From positions 372,001 to 436,000 of the forward strand of contig NZ_BAAAFX010000002.1 of NCBI RefSeq assembly GCF_039523755.1: DNA of 64,000 nt. The letters run 5' to 3'. Shown here piece after piece: positions 1-9,128 of this stretch; position 1 is the first letter of the stretch; each line of letters begins with the position of its first letter. Source of the stretch: Tatumella terrea. GTDB taxonomy: Bacteria > Pseudomonadota > Gammaproteobacteria > Enterobacterales > Enterobacteriaceae. The position numbers and the translations under genes were made by a program. Below the pieces are notes generated by a model. That model did not search any database and was not told where the DNA came from. It saw only the letters and a program-made list of their open reading frames with translations.

Positions 1-1
1 A

Positions 2-211
2 GATATTCTCAGTGGTTTGCTGGACCCGGGGAAAGCGCTGACTATCGCGGGCCGTGCCCGTGCCGTTGAACAGGTACTGGCACAGGCCGGGCCGGACGAT
101 ATTGTGCTGGTCGCCGGTAAAGGCCATGAAGATTATCAGATTATCGGGCAACGACGTTTTGATTACTCGGACAGGACGACTGTCGCGGGGCTGCTGGGAG
201 TAATGGCATGA
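2..211 (+). CDS. murE: MurE, UDP-MurNAc-tripeptide synthetase (C-terminal fragment)
   Basis: These are the last 69 codons of the ligase that adds meso-diaminopimelate to UDP-MurNAc-L-Ala-D-Glu in the cytoplasm. The gene is cut by the window edge. The reading frame is open from base 2 and contains the C-terminal Mur ligase stretch VLVAGKGHEDYQ, then a DYSDR segment and a LLGVMA end closely resembling E. coli MurE. Its TGA overlaps the murF ATG by four bases, the usual translational coupling in this cluster. The internal TTG at 17 is not a real start, because homology continues upstream of it. Confidence 0.93.
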   Translation, partial: DILSGLLDPGKALTIAGRARAVEQVLAQAGPDDIVLVAGKGHEDYQIIGQRRFDYSDRTTVAGLLGVMA

Positions 212-1572
212 TTTCCGTAAGTTTACAGCAACTGGCTGCGGTGACCGGCGGGCAACTCTCGCGGGAACCGGCCTTTGAGTTTACTGCCGTCACCACGGAT
301 ACCCGTAAGGTGACGCCGGGTTGCCTGTTTGTTGCCCTGATCGGTGAGCGTTTTGATGCGCATGACTTTATTGCGGATGCGATCACCGCCGGCGCTGGGG
401 CCTTACTGGTGAGTAAACCTCTGCCGATAGATGTTCCGCAGGTGGTGGTCAAAGATACCCGCATTGCCTTTGGTGAGCTGGCTGGCTGGGTCCGGCAGCA
501 GGTCCCTGCCCGGGTGGTGGCTCTGACCGGCTCTTCGGGGAAAACGTCGGTGAAAGAGATGACCGCCGCCATCCTGAAGCAGTGCGGCAATACGCTCTAC
601 ACCGCGGGCAACCTGAATAACGATATTGGTGTGCCGATGACGTTATTGCGGCTGACCCGGGAGCATGAATACGCAGTCATTGAGTTAGGGGCAAACCACC
701 AGGGGGAAATCGCCTACACCACGGCGATGGTCCGGCCTGAAGCGGCGCTGGTCAACAACCTGGCCGCGGCGCACCTGGAAGGTTTCGGATCTCTGGCCGG
801 AGTGGCGAAAGCGAAAGGCGAAATTTTCGAAGGTCTCCCGGCAGGAGGCATCGCTATTCTTAATCACGACAGTAATGATCAGGTGAACTGGCAGCCTCGC
901 CTGGCAGATAAAATCGTCTGGCATTTCTCGCCAAACGCGGAAGCCGGGGTCGGTTTTTATGCCAGCCAGGTTGTGATCCACGGCGGGGGAACCTCATTTA
1001 CGTTGCACTCTCCGCAGGGAGAGGTGGAAGTGACTCTGCCATTGCCAGGCCGCCACAATATTGCGAATGCGCTGGCGGCCGCTGCATTGTCTCAGGCGGT
1101 CGGTGCACCACTCAGCGCTATCCGCCACGGACTCAGTACTCTGCAACCCGTCCCCGGGCGTCTTTATCCCATCCGGCTGTCTGAAACACACCGTTTGCTG
1201 GATGACAGCTATAACGCGAATGTCGGGTCGATGACTGCCGCTGCACAGGTGCTGGGCGAAATGCCGGGCTACCGGATCATGGTGGTCGGGGATATGGGGG
1301 AACTGGGCGATGAAGCGGAACAGTGTCATCGTGCCGTGGGCCAGGCCACCCGGCAAGCGGGGATCGATAAAGTATTAAGCACCGGTCATCTGAGCCGGTT
1401 TATCTCAGAAGAGAGCCCGGACGGGGAACATTTCATTACCAAACCGGCGCTGGTTGACCGGTTAAAGACATTATTATCTGAACATCAGGAAGTCACTATT
1501 TTGATTAAGGGTTCGCGAAGTGCAGCTATGGAAGAAGTGGTTCAGCAATTACAGGAGATGGGCGCATGTTAG
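208..1572 (+). CDS. murF: MurF, UDP-MurNAc-tripeptide--D-Ala-D-Ala ligase
   Basis: This ATP-dependent ligase adds D-alanyl-D-alanine to the UDP-MurNAc-tripeptide, completing the pentapeptide precursor. It has 454 residues, against about 452 in E. coli. The Mur ligase ATP-binding loop TGSSGKTS lies near residue 107, and the central-domain stretch NNDIGVP and the C-terminal VVGDMGELG are present. It overlaps murE by 4 bp and mraY by 7 bp, so it is cotranscribed. It consumes D-Ala-D-Ala, the product of Ddl, so the decay of ddlB downstream means this dipeptide must come from another ligase, probably DdlA encoded outside the window. Confidence 0.97.
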   Translation: MISVSLQQLAAVTGGQLSREPAFEFTAVTTDTRKVTPGCLFVALIGERFDAHDFIADAITAGAGALLVSKPLPIDVPQVVVKDTRIAFGELAGWVRQQVPARVVALTGSSGKTSVKEMTAAILKQCGNTLYTAGNLNNDIGVPMTLLRLTREHEYAVIELGANHQGEIAYTTAMVRPEAALVNNLAAAHLEGFGSLAGVAKAKGEIFEGLPAGGIAILNHDSNDQVNWQPRLADKIVWHFSPNAEAGVGFYASQVVIHGGGTSFTLHSPQGEVEVTLPLPGRHNIANALAAAALSQAVGAPLSAIRHGLSTLQPVPGRLYPIRLSETHRLLDDSYNANVGSMTAAAQVLGEMPGYRIMVVGDMGELGDEAEQCHRAVGQATRQAGIDKVLSTGHLSRFISEESPDGEHFITKPALVDRLKTLLSEHQEVTILIKGSRSAAMEEVVQQLQEMGAC

Positions 1573-2648
1573 TCTGGCTGGCTGAACATCTGGTTTCATT
1601 TTATTCAGGGTTTAATATTTTTTCTTACCTGACATTTCGCGCGATTGTCAGTCTGCTGACTTCGTTATTTATCAGCCTGTGGATGGGCCCTCGCCTGATC
1701 ACCTGGCTGCAAAAGTTACAGATTGGTCAGGTCGTCCGTAACGACGGCCCTGAATCACATTTCAGTAAACGGGGGACCCCGACGATGGGGGGCCTGATGA
1801 TCCTTGCCTCTATCACGATTTCGGTACTGATGTGGGCTTATCCGTCAAACCCGTATGTCTGGTGTGTGCTGTTCGTACTGATTGGCTACGGGATTGTCGG
1901 GTTTGTTGATGATTACCGTAAGGTCGTGCGCAAAGACACCAAAGGCCTGATTGCCCGCTGGAAATATTTCTGGCAGTCCGTGATCGCGCTGACCGTTGCC
2001 TTTGCATTATATGCGACAGGTAAAGGAACGCCGGCCACAGAACTGGTGGTGCCGTTCTTCAAAGATGTGATGCCTCAGCTGGGCCTCAGCTATCTGTTAC
2101 TGACCTACTTTGTCATCGTGGGAACCAGTAATGCAGTGAATCTGACCGATGGCCTGGACGGCCTGGCGATTATGCCGACCGTGTTTGTGGCCGCCGGATT
2201 CGGGCTGGTAGCCTGGGCCACCGGTAACGTGAATTTTGCCGAATATCTGCATATCCCTTATCTGCGCTATGCCGGCGAACTGGTGATTGTCTGTACAGCG
2301 ATTGTGGGTGCCGGACTCGGCTTTCTCTGGTTTAACACCTATCCGGCTCAGGTCTTTATGGGAGATGTCGGGTCGCTGGCCCTGGGCGGCGCGTTAGGGA
2401 CCATAGCCGTGTTACTGCGTGAAGAGTTCCTGCTGGTAATTATGGGCGGTGTTTTTGTTGTGGAAACATTGTCGGTCATTCTGCAGGTGGGATCGTTCAA
2501 GCTCCGCGGACAGCGTATTTTCCGTATGGCACCGATCCATCATCACTATGAACTGAAAGGCTGGCCGGAACCGCGTGTCATCGTACGCTTCTGGATCATC
2601 TCATTAATGCTGGTTCTGATCGGGCTGGCAACCCTTAAGGTACGTTAA
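1566..2648 (+). CDS. mraY: MraY, phospho-MurNAc-pentapeptide translocase
   Basis: This integral inner-membrane enzyme moves phospho-MurNAc-pentapeptide onto undecaprenyl phosphate, making lipid I. The protein has 360 residues, the same as E. coli MraY, and about ten hydrophobic segments. Visible family signatures are the DDYRK motif, the cytoplasmic NLTDGLDGLA loop with its conserved aspartates, and the HHHYELKGW motif near the C terminus. The start overlaps murF by 7 bp and the stop lies 2 bp before murD, consistent with one polycistronic message. Confidence 0.97.
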   Translation: MLVWLAEHLVSFYSGFNIFSYLTFRAIVSLLTSLFISLWMGPRLITWLQKLQIGQVVRNDGPESHFSKRGTPTMGGLMILASITISVLMWAYPSNPYVWCVLFVLIGYGIVGFVDDYRKVVRKDTKGLIARWKYFWQSVIALTVAFALYATGKGTPATELVVPFFKDVMPQLGLSYLLLTYFVIVGTSNAVNLTDGLDGLAIMPTVFVAAGFGLVAWATGNVNFAEYLHIPYLRYAGELVIVCTAIVGAGLGFLWFNTYPAQVFMGDVGSLALGGALGTIAVLLREEFLLVIMGGVFVVETLSVILQVGSFKLRGQRIFRMAPIHHHYELKGWPEPRVIVRFWIISLMLVLIGLATLKVR

Positions 2649-2650
2649 TT

Positions 2651-3967
2651 ATGTCTGACTATCGGGGTAAAAAAGTCGTCATTATCGGGCTGGGGCTGAC
2701 CGGCCTCTCCTGTGTTGATTTCTTTCTGGCGCGGGGAGTTACCCCGCGTGTCACAGATACCCGGATATCACCGGCGGGACTCGAAAAACTCCCTGAAACG
2801 GTAGAACGTTTTGTCGGGGGCATTAATGAAGACTGGTTGCTGGACGCGGATTTAATCGTCGCAAGCCCGGGTATCGCACTTTCCCATCCGGCACTTTCCC
2901 GTGCAGAAGAGGCGGGAGTCGAGATCGTCGGGGACGTTGAACTGTTTTGTCGTGAGGCCCGGGCCCCGATCGTCGCTATCACCGGGTCTAACGGTAAAAG
3001 CACCGTGACGATGATGGTGGGTGAAATGGCGAAAGCGGCGGGTTGCCAGGTGGCCATCGGCGGTAATATCGGTCTGCCGGTACTCTCGCTGCTCAGTGAG
3101 ACTGTCGAATTATATGTGCTGGAGCTATCGAGCTTTCAGCTGGAAACTACTCATAGCCTGAAAGCGGCCGCCGCGACCATTCTGAATGTCAGCGAGGATC
3201 ATATGGATCGCTACCCGCTGGGCATGCAGCAATATCGTGCTGCCAAATTACGCATTTACGAACAGGCGACCACCTGTGTCGTCAACGCGGATGACGGATT
3301 AACGATGCCGGTGCGTGGCGTGGACAGCCGGTGTATCAGTTTCGGGGTGAATGTCGGTGATTATCACCTGAACACGCAGCAGGGGAGTACCTGGCTGCGG
3401 GTCAAAGGGGAAAAAGTGCTGGATACCGGGGAAATGAGACTGACCGGGCAGCACAACTACACGAATGCCCTTGCTGCTCTGGCTCTGGCGGATGCCGTCG
3501 GATTACCCCGGGCGACCAGCCTGAAGGCGCTGACGACGTTTACAGGGCTGAGTCACCGGTATTGCCTGGCTCACCGTCAACATGGCGTTGACTGGATTAA
3601 TGATTCGAAAGCTACCAACGTGGGTAGCACCGAGGCGGCATTGAAAGGGCTGACCGTGAAAGGTCAGTTATGGCTGCTGCTGGGCGGGGATGGTAAATCG
3701 GCAGATTTTACGCCGCTGTTACCGTATCTGCAGAGAGATAACCTGAAAATTTATTGCTTCGGTCGTGACGGTGATGAACTGGCGGCTCTGCGCCCCGAGA
3801 TCTCTGTGCGGACCGGGACCCTGCAGCAAGCGATGGCAGAGATAGCCCCGCAGACGGCTCCGGGGGATCTGGTTCTGTTATCGCCGGCCTGCGCCAGCCT
3901 CGATCAGTTTAAAAATTTTGAGCAACGGGGTGATGAATTTACCCGTCTTGCAAAGGAGTTAGGTTAA
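2651..3967 (+). CDS. murD: MurD, UDP-MurNAc-L-Ala--D-Glu ligase
   Basis: This cytoplasmic ligase adds D-glutamate to UDP-MurNAc-L-alanine. It has 438 residues, as in E. coli. An N-terminal Rossmann-like segment (VVIIGLGLTGLS) is followed by the ATP loop ITGSNGKST near residue 115, the central NVSEDHMDRY motif and the C-terminal-domain stretch NDSKATN. Its stop overlaps the ftsW start by one base. No anomaly was seen. Confidence 0.97.
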   Translation: MSDYRGKKVVIIGLGLTGLSCVDFFLARGVTPRVTDTRISPAGLEKLPETVERFVGGINEDWLLDADLIVASPGIALSHPALSRAEEAGVEIVGDVELFCREARAPIVAITGSNGKSTVTMMVGEMAKAAGCQVAIGGNIGLPVLSLLSETVELYVLELSSFQLETTHSLKAAAATILNVSEDHMDRYPLGMQQYRAAKLRIYEQATTCVVNADDGLTMPVRGVDSRCISFGVNVGDYHLNTQQGSTWLRVKGEKVLDTGEMRLTGQHNYTNALAALALADAVGLPRATSLKALTTFTGLSHRYCLAHRQHGVDWINDSKATNVGSTEAALKGLTVKGQLWLLLGGDGKSADFTPLLPYLQRDNLKIYCFGRDGDELAALRPEISVRTGTLQQAMAEIAPQTAPGDLVLLSPACASLDQFKNFEQRGDEFTRLAKELG

Positions 3968-5193
3968 TGCGTATCCCGGGCCTGAGATACCCTCTCGCAC
4001 TGATACTTGCCATCTCCGGTCGTCTGAGAGACTGGGTGATGGGGGCAAAAGAGAGCGACGATACAGCCATTATTCTGTATGACCGCACCCTGTTATGGCT
4101 GACCTTCGGTTTAGCCATCATCGGTTTTGTGATGGTGACTTCCGCGTCTGTGCCGGTCGGGCAGAGAATGAATGACGACCCGTTCTATTTTGCTAAACGT
4201 GATGCCTTCTATCTGGGGCTGGGGTTTGCTATCTCGCTGGTCACGCTGCGTTTACCGATGTCTTTCTGGCAACGTTACAGTAACGTGATGCTGCTGATCT
4301 CTATGGTTATGTTGCTGGTTGTACTGGTGGTGGGGAGTTCGGTCAACGGTGCATCCCGCTGGATTGCCCTGGGCCCGTTACGTATTCAGCCGGCAGAATT
4401 TTCTAAACTGTCTCTGTTCTGTTATCTCGCCAGCTATCTGGTGCGAAAGGTGGATGAGGTCCGCAGTAATTTCTGGGGATTCTGTAAACCGATGGGGGTC
4501 ATGGTGGTACTGGCAGTCCTGCTGCTGGCGCAGCCCGACCTCGGGACGGTCATCGTACTGTTTGTAACGACACTGGCCATGCTGTTTCTGGCCGGGGCAA
4601 AGCTGTGGCAGTTTCTTGCGATTATCGGTTCCGGGCTTTTCGCCGTGGTGCTGCTGATCCTGGCGGAACCCTATCGTATGCGCCGCGTGACTTCCTTCTG
4701 GAATCCCTGGGCGGATCCTTTCGGCAGCGGCTATCAGCTGACCCAGTCTCTGATGGCTTTTGGCCGAGGTGAGTTCTGGGGGCAAGGGCTGGGGAACTCG
4801 GTTCAGAAGCTGGAATATCTGCCTGAAGCCCATACCGACTTTATCTTCTCAATTATCGGCGAAGAACTCGGCTTTTTCGGTGTGGCATTGGCTCTTTTGA
4901 TGGTATTCTTCGTCGCTTTTCGGGCGATGTCGATTGGCCGCAGAGCATTGGAGCTGGATCAACGTTTTTCCGGCTTTCTGGCGTGTGCTATCGGGGTCTG
5001 GTTCAGTTTCCAGGCGCTGGTTAACGTCGGTGCCGCTGCGGGGATGCTGCCGACCAAAGGTCTGACCCTGCCGTTAATCAGTTACGGTGGGTCCAGTCTG
5101 ATCATCATGTCGACAGCCATCGTGCTGTTATTACGAATAGATTATGAAACACGCCTGACCAAAGCGCAGGCGTTTACCCGGGGTAGCCGATGA
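3967..5193 (+). CDS. ftsW: FtsW, SEDS-family septal peptidoglycan polymerase
   Basis: This is the divisome SEDS glycosyltransferase, which polymerises lipid II together with FtsI at the septum. The protein has 408 residues (E. coli 414) and about ten membrane helices after a short basic cytoplasmic N terminus. The SEDS signature regions are visible: SRWIALG..IQPAEFSK, the QPDLGT segment, and the C-terminal GLTLPLISYGGSS. It overlaps murD by 1 bp and murG by 4 bp. Confidence 0.96.
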   Translation: MRIPGLRYPLALILAISGRLRDWVMGAKESDDTAIILYDRTLLWLTFGLAIIGFVMVTSASVPVGQRMNDDPFYFAKRDAFYLGLGFAISLVTLRLPMSFWQRYSNVMLLISMVMLLVVLVVGSSVNGASRWIALGPLRIQPAEFSKLSLFCYLASYLVRKVDEVRSNFWGFCKPMGVMVVLAVLLLAQPDLGTVIVLFVTTLAMLFLAGAKLWQFLAIIGSGLFAVVLLILAEPYRMRRVTSFWNPWADPFGSGYQLTQSLMAFGRGEFWGQGLGNSVQKLEYLPEAHTDFIFSIIGEELGFFGVALALLMVFFVAFRAMSIGRRALELDQRFSGFLACAIGVWFSFQALVNVGAAAGMLPTKGLTLPLISYGGSSLIIMSTAIVLLLRIDYETRLTKAQAFTRGSR

Positions 5194-6248
5194 GCGGCAA
5201 ACGATTAATGGTCATGGCCGGAGGCACCGGCGGACATGTTTTTCCGGGCCTGGCTGTGGCCCATCACCTGATGGCACAGGGCTGGCAGGTTCGCTGGCTG
5301 GGAACCGCTGATCGTATGGAAGCGGATCTGGTCCCGAAGCATGGTATTGAAATTGATTTTATCCGCATCAGCGGATTACGTGGTAAAGGGGTAAAAGCCC
5401 AGTTGCTGGCCCCCTGGCGTATCTTTACGGCATGGCGGCAGGCCAGGGCGATTATGAAACGCTGGAAACCGGATGTGGTGCTGGGTATGGGCGGCTATGT
5501 TTCCGGTCCCGGCGGGCTGGCGGCGTGGAGTTGTGGTATTCCTGTGGTGCTGCATGAGCAGAACGGGATTGCCGGCCTGACAAATAAAGGGTTATCACGG
5601 ATTGCCAGCAAAGTGTTACAGGCTTTCCCCGGGGCTTTTGCGAAAGCCGATGTGGTCGGGAATCCGGTGCGCACTGACGTGCTGGCCTTACCGACACCGG
5701 AACAACGTTTTGCCGGCCGTGAAGGACCGATACGTGTCCTGGTCGTCGGGGGCAGCCAGGGGGCCAGAATACTGAACCAGACAATGCCTTACGTGGCTGA
5801 AAAATGTGGTGACCGTATTACTCTCTGGCACCAGACCGGTAAAGGTGCGCTGGAAGCCGTTGAAGCTGAATATGCCAGTGTCGGACAGACCGGTCATCGC
5901 ATCAATGAGTTTATTGATGATATGGCACAGGCGTATGCCTGGGCCGATGTGGTGGTTTGTCGTTCCGGGGCATTAACGGTCAGTGAGATCGCTGCCGCCG
6001 GGCTGGCTGCGATTTTCGTGCCATTTCAGCATAAAGATCGGCAGCAGTACTGGAATGCGCTGCCGCTGGAGAATGCCGGGGCGGCCAGGATTTTTGAACA
6101 ACCCGCCTTTACGGCTTCTGTTATCGCAGAAACCTTAAATAGCTGGGATCGTCAGCAGTTGCTGGCGATGGCATTGAATGCCCGCGCAGTTGCCGTTCCG
6201 GACGCGACTGAACGCGTAGCAAATGAAGTGGCGAAAGTCGTTAAATGA
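5190..6248 (+). CDS. murG: MurG, lipid II synthase
   Basis: This peripheral inner-membrane GT28 glycosyltransferase transfers GlcNAc from UDP-GlcNAc to lipid I. It has 352 residues (E. coli 355). The N-terminal glycine-rich loop GGTGGHVFPG, the GGYVSGP segment, the HEQN motif and the C-domain VVGGSQGA loop are all present, followed by the donor-binding CRSGALTVSEIAAAG region. It overlaps ftsW by 4 bp. A 70-bp gap with a modest hairpin-like sequence separates it from murC. Confidence 0.97.
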   Translation: MSGKRLMVMAGGTGGHVFPGLAVAHHLMAQGWQVRWLGTADRMEADLVPKHGIEIDFIRISGLRGKGVKAQLLAPWRIFTAWRQARAIMKRWKPDVVLGMGGYVSGPGGLAAWSCGIPVVLHEQNGIAGLTNKGLSRIASKVLQAFPGAFAKADVVGNPVRTDVLALPTPEQRFAGREGPIRVLVVGGSQGARILNQTMPYVAEKCGDRITLWHQTGKGALEAVEAEYASVGQTGHRINEFIDDMAQAYAWADVVVCRSGALTVSEIAAAGLAAIFVPFQHKDRQQYWNALPLENAGAARIFEQPAFTASVIAETLNSWDRQQLLAMALNARAVAVPDATERVANEVAKVVK

Positions 6249-6318
6249 ATATAGCTCCGTGTGAGCGGCTTTTCCGGGGGGATGTCCCGGGGAAAGTATG
6301 AACAGGTAGTGTAACGAG

Positions 6319-7794
6319 ATGAATACTCAACAATTAGCAAAACTGCGGTCTGTTGTGCCTGAAATGCGTCGGGTCAGGCATATCCATTTCGTCGGCATTG
6401 GTGGTGCCGGGATGGGCGGTATTGCTGAAGTGTTGGCGAATGAAGGGTATCAGATCAGTGGGTCTGACCTGGCACCGAACCCGGTCACTCAGCATCTGAG
6501 TGCGCTGGGGGCGACCATTTATTTCAACCACCGGCCCGAGAATGTGACCGACGCCAGTGTGGTCGTGGTTTCCAGTGCCATATCGGCGGACAACCCGGAA
6601 CTGATCGCCGCCCGTGAGGCCAGGATCCCGGTGATCCGTCGTGCAGAGATGCTGGCAGAACTGATGCGTTTCCGTCACGGAATTGCTATTGCCGGAACCC
6701 ACGGTAAAACGACGACTACCGCGATGGTATCCAGTATTTATGCCGAAGGTGGACTGGATCCGACCTTTGTCAATGGCGGGCTGGTGAAAGCCGCCGGCAC
6801 ACATGCCCGGCTGGGCAGTAGTCGTTACCTGATTGCTGAAGCGGATGAGAGTGATGCATCGTTCCTGCACCTGCAACCGATGGTCGCCGTGGTAACAAAT
6901 ATTGAAGCGGATCACATGGATACGTATCAGGGAAATTTTGACATCCTGAAACAGACCTTCGTGAACTTTTTACATAATCTGCCGTTTTATGGGCGTGCCG
7001 TGTTGTGTGTAGACGACCCTGTGATCCGCGAGCTTATCCCGGAGATCGGGCGTCAGATCACGACTTACGGTTTCAGTGACGATGCCGATGTCAGGATTGA
7101 AGACTACCGGCAGCAAGGGGCTCAGGGGCACTTTACGCTGGTCCGTCATGATAAACCGGTGATGACAGTCACTCTGAATGCGCCGGGACGCCATAATGCG
7201 CTGAATGCCGCCGCAGCGGTCGCGGTGGCGAGTGAAGAGGGCATCGAAGATAAAGATATCCTCACCGCGCTTGAAAATTTCCAGGGGACAGGGCGCCGCT
7301 TTGATCTTCTGGGGGAATACCCGACGGCACCGGTGAATGGTCTGCCCGGGACGGCGATGCTGGTAGATGATTACGGTCATCATCCGACAGAAGTGGATGC
7401 CACCATTAAAGCTGCGCGGGCCGGCTGGCCGGATAAAAAGCTGGTGATGATTTTTCAGCCTCACCGTTATACGCGTACCCGTGATTTGTTCGATGATTTT
7501 GCGAACGTGCTGTCTCAGGTGGATGTCCTGCTGATGCTGGAAGTCTATTCTGCGGGAGAAGCACCGATCGCCGGGGCCGATAGTCGTGCACTTTGCCGCT
7601 CTGTCAGAAGCCGTGGCAAAGTTGAACCGATACTGGTCTCCGATAATGAGATGCTGGCCGATGCGCTGGCTCCGGCCCTGAGCGGAAATGATCTCGTTCT
7701 GGCTCAGGGGGCAGGAACCGTCGGACGTATAGCGCGGACGCTGGCTGATCGGAAGTTGCAGCAGATGACCCGGACAGAAGAACAGCCTGGCTGA
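6319..7794 (+). CDS. murC: MurC, UDP-MurNAc--L-alanine ligase
   Basis: This enzyme adds the first residue, L-alanine, to UDP-MurNAc. The length of 491 residues equals E. coli MurC. Visible features are the N-terminal FVGIGGAGMGG nucleotide-binding loop, the ATP loop AGTHGKTTTT near residue 125, the NIEADHMD motif and the C-terminal FQPHRYTR segment. In E. coli the next gene is ddlB. Here only a decayed ddlB follows, so murC is the last intact mur gene before ftsQ. Confidence 0.97.
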   Translation: MNTQQLAKLRSVVPEMRRVRHIHFVGIGGAGMGGIAEVLANEGYQISGSDLAPNPVTQHLSALGATIYFNHRPENVTDASVVVVSSAISADNPELIAAREARIPVIRRAEMLAELMRFRHGIAIAGTHGKTTTTAMVSSIYAEGGLDPTFVNGGLVKAAGTHARLGSSRYLIAEADESDASFLHLQPMVAVVTNIEADHMDTYQGNFDILKQTFVNFLHNLPFYGRAVLCVDDPVIRELIPEIGRQITTYGFSDDADVRIEDYRQQGAQGHFTLVRHDKPVMTVTLNAPGRHNALNAAAAVAVASEEGIEDKDILTALENFQGTGRRFDLLGEYPTAPVNGLPGTAMLVDDYGHHPTEVDATIKAARAGWPDKKLVMIFQPHRYTRTRDLFDDFANVLSQVDVLLMLEVYSAGEAPIAGADSRALCRSVRSRGKVEPILVSDNEMLADALAPALSGNDLVLAQGAGTVGRIARTLADRKLQQMTRTEEQPG

Positions 7795-7828
7795 GCAGGG
7801 GCCCGGGAATGCCCGGGGTTACCGTGCC

Positions 7829-8290
7829 GGAAAAGGGCGTGACAAGCTGTCACCGTCATCGGCCGAAGAGCGGTTTAAACGAATTATTTTCAAGGGGATA
7901 GCAATATTCCCTGTGACGGACGGCCCCGGTAACACGACAGACGTTTCCGGGGGAGCAGGTAAGAAACTGCGGCGTCCGGCATGTATTAAGGTTAAAAGTG
8001 AATTTTGCGACTACAATGCTTAGTATCTTGCTGATGAGAAACAGGATTTCTGTCACTCAGATGCTCAAAAACGACAGCAGCGTGCGCAGAACAAAGACAT
8101 CCTGCAGAGGTTAAAGGGTCGCAGAACAGAAGGCATCGATGTGCACTATGCGAATCATCGTTGTTTTCAGCCATTACCCGTCGATCTCTCGTCAGAGACG
8201 ATTCGCCGGAATCCGGGGACTTTAACAGCAAAGCAGGCGGCGATGAATTTTTCGAACTTAATGAGCAATAGGCTGGAGTTAACAAACTGA
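7829..8290 (+). pseudogene. ddlB: ddlB remnant (D-Ala-D-Ala ligase B, decayed)
   Basis: No intact gene fills the 497 bp between murC and ftsQ, where E. coli has ddlB (306 codons). One frame (ending TGA 8288-8290) still reads as the DdlB C terminus. FCDYNA, then a TAG stop at 8021, then YLADEKQDFC matches the family segment around FYDYEAKYLSDETQYFC. Downstream GIDV is followed, at the spacing expected from E. coli DdlB recalled from memory, by AKQAAMNFSNL and LELTN at the very end. The frame is about 154 codons long, so roughly half the gene is deleted. The upstream part (7829-7930) resembles the DdlB N terminus only weakly (a SAEER stretch). The end sits one base before the ftsQ ATG, as at a conserved ddlB-ftsQ junction. 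No start codon or active ATP-grasp domain remains. Confidence 0.8.
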
Positions 8291-8291
8291 T

Positions 8292-9128
8292 ATGTCTCAG
8301 GCGGCTTTAAATACACGGAACCGGGAGCCTCAGGGGCGCCAGGGATCCGGACGGAGTAATGGTACGCGCCTGTTCGGATTGATCTTTTTGTTACTGGTCA
8401 TAGGGACGATGGTGCTGGGTGGCGTAATGGTCCTGAAATGGATGGACGATGCCTCCCGCTTACCGTTATCGAAGCTGGTGGTCACCGGACAAACGCGTTA
8501 TACCACCCACGATGATATCCGGCAGGCGATTTTATCACTCGGCCCTCCCGGCACGTTTATGTCACAGAACGTAGACGTGATACAGCAGCAGATTGAACGG
8601 CTTCCCTGGATTAAGCAGGTAAGTGTCCGGAAGCAATGGCCTGATGAATTAAAGATTCATCTGGTTGAATATGTGCCGGTGGCACGATGGAATGATCAGA
8701 ATGTCGTTGATGCCGACGGCGTCTCATTCCGGTTGCCTTTAAGTCTTTCGGCACAGCAACCTATGCCAATGCTTTACGGACCGGAAGGCAGCGAAAACGA
8801 AGTGATGGCCGGTTTTTATCAGATGAGTGATGCCTTAAAGCCTTCGAAAATTACGCTAAAGGCGGCTTCGATGACAGCAAGGCGTTCATGGCAGCTGGTC
8901 ACCAGCGATGACATGAAAATTGAGTTGGGACGTGATGACACAATGAAACGTCTGCAGCGTTTTATTGACCTCTACCCGGTTCTGCTTCGCCAGGCGCAGG
9001 CAGAGAATAAACGGATAGGCTACGTAGATTTACGTTATGACTCCGGTGCGGCGGTGGGATGGATTGCCGCCCCTGTCGACCCAAAGAACAGTAACCAGCA
9101 ACAAAAGCAGGCACAGGCTAAACAATGA
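8292..9128 (+). CDS. ftsQ: FtsQ, divisome scaffold protein
   Basis: This bitopic inner-membrane protein recruits FtsL and FtsB and links early and late divisome proteins. It has 278 residues. A short cytoplasmic basic N terminus precedes one membrane helix (about residues 27-49, beginning LFGLIFLLLVIG). A periplasmic POTRA domain follows, starting around SKLVVTGQTRYTT, and then the beta domain with the WPDELKIHLVEYVPVARW stretch. It overlaps ftsA by 4 bp. In E. coli, promoters for ftsQAZ lie inside ddlB, so the retained ddlB remnant upstream may still carry promoter activity. Confidence 0.95.
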   Translation: MSQAALNTRNREPQGRQGSGRSNGTRLFGLIFLLLVIGTMVLGGVMVLKWMDDASRLPLSKLVVTGQTRYTTHDDIRQAILSLGPPGTFMSQNVDVIQQQIERLPWIKQVSVRKQWPDELKIHLVEYVPVARWNDQNVVDADGVSFRLPLSLSAQQPMPMLYGPEGSENEVMAGFYQMSDALKPSKITLKAASMTARRSWQLVTSDDMKIELGRDDTMKRLQRFIDLYPVLLRQAQAENKRIGYVDLRYDSGAAVGWIAAPVDPKNSNQQQKQAQAKQ

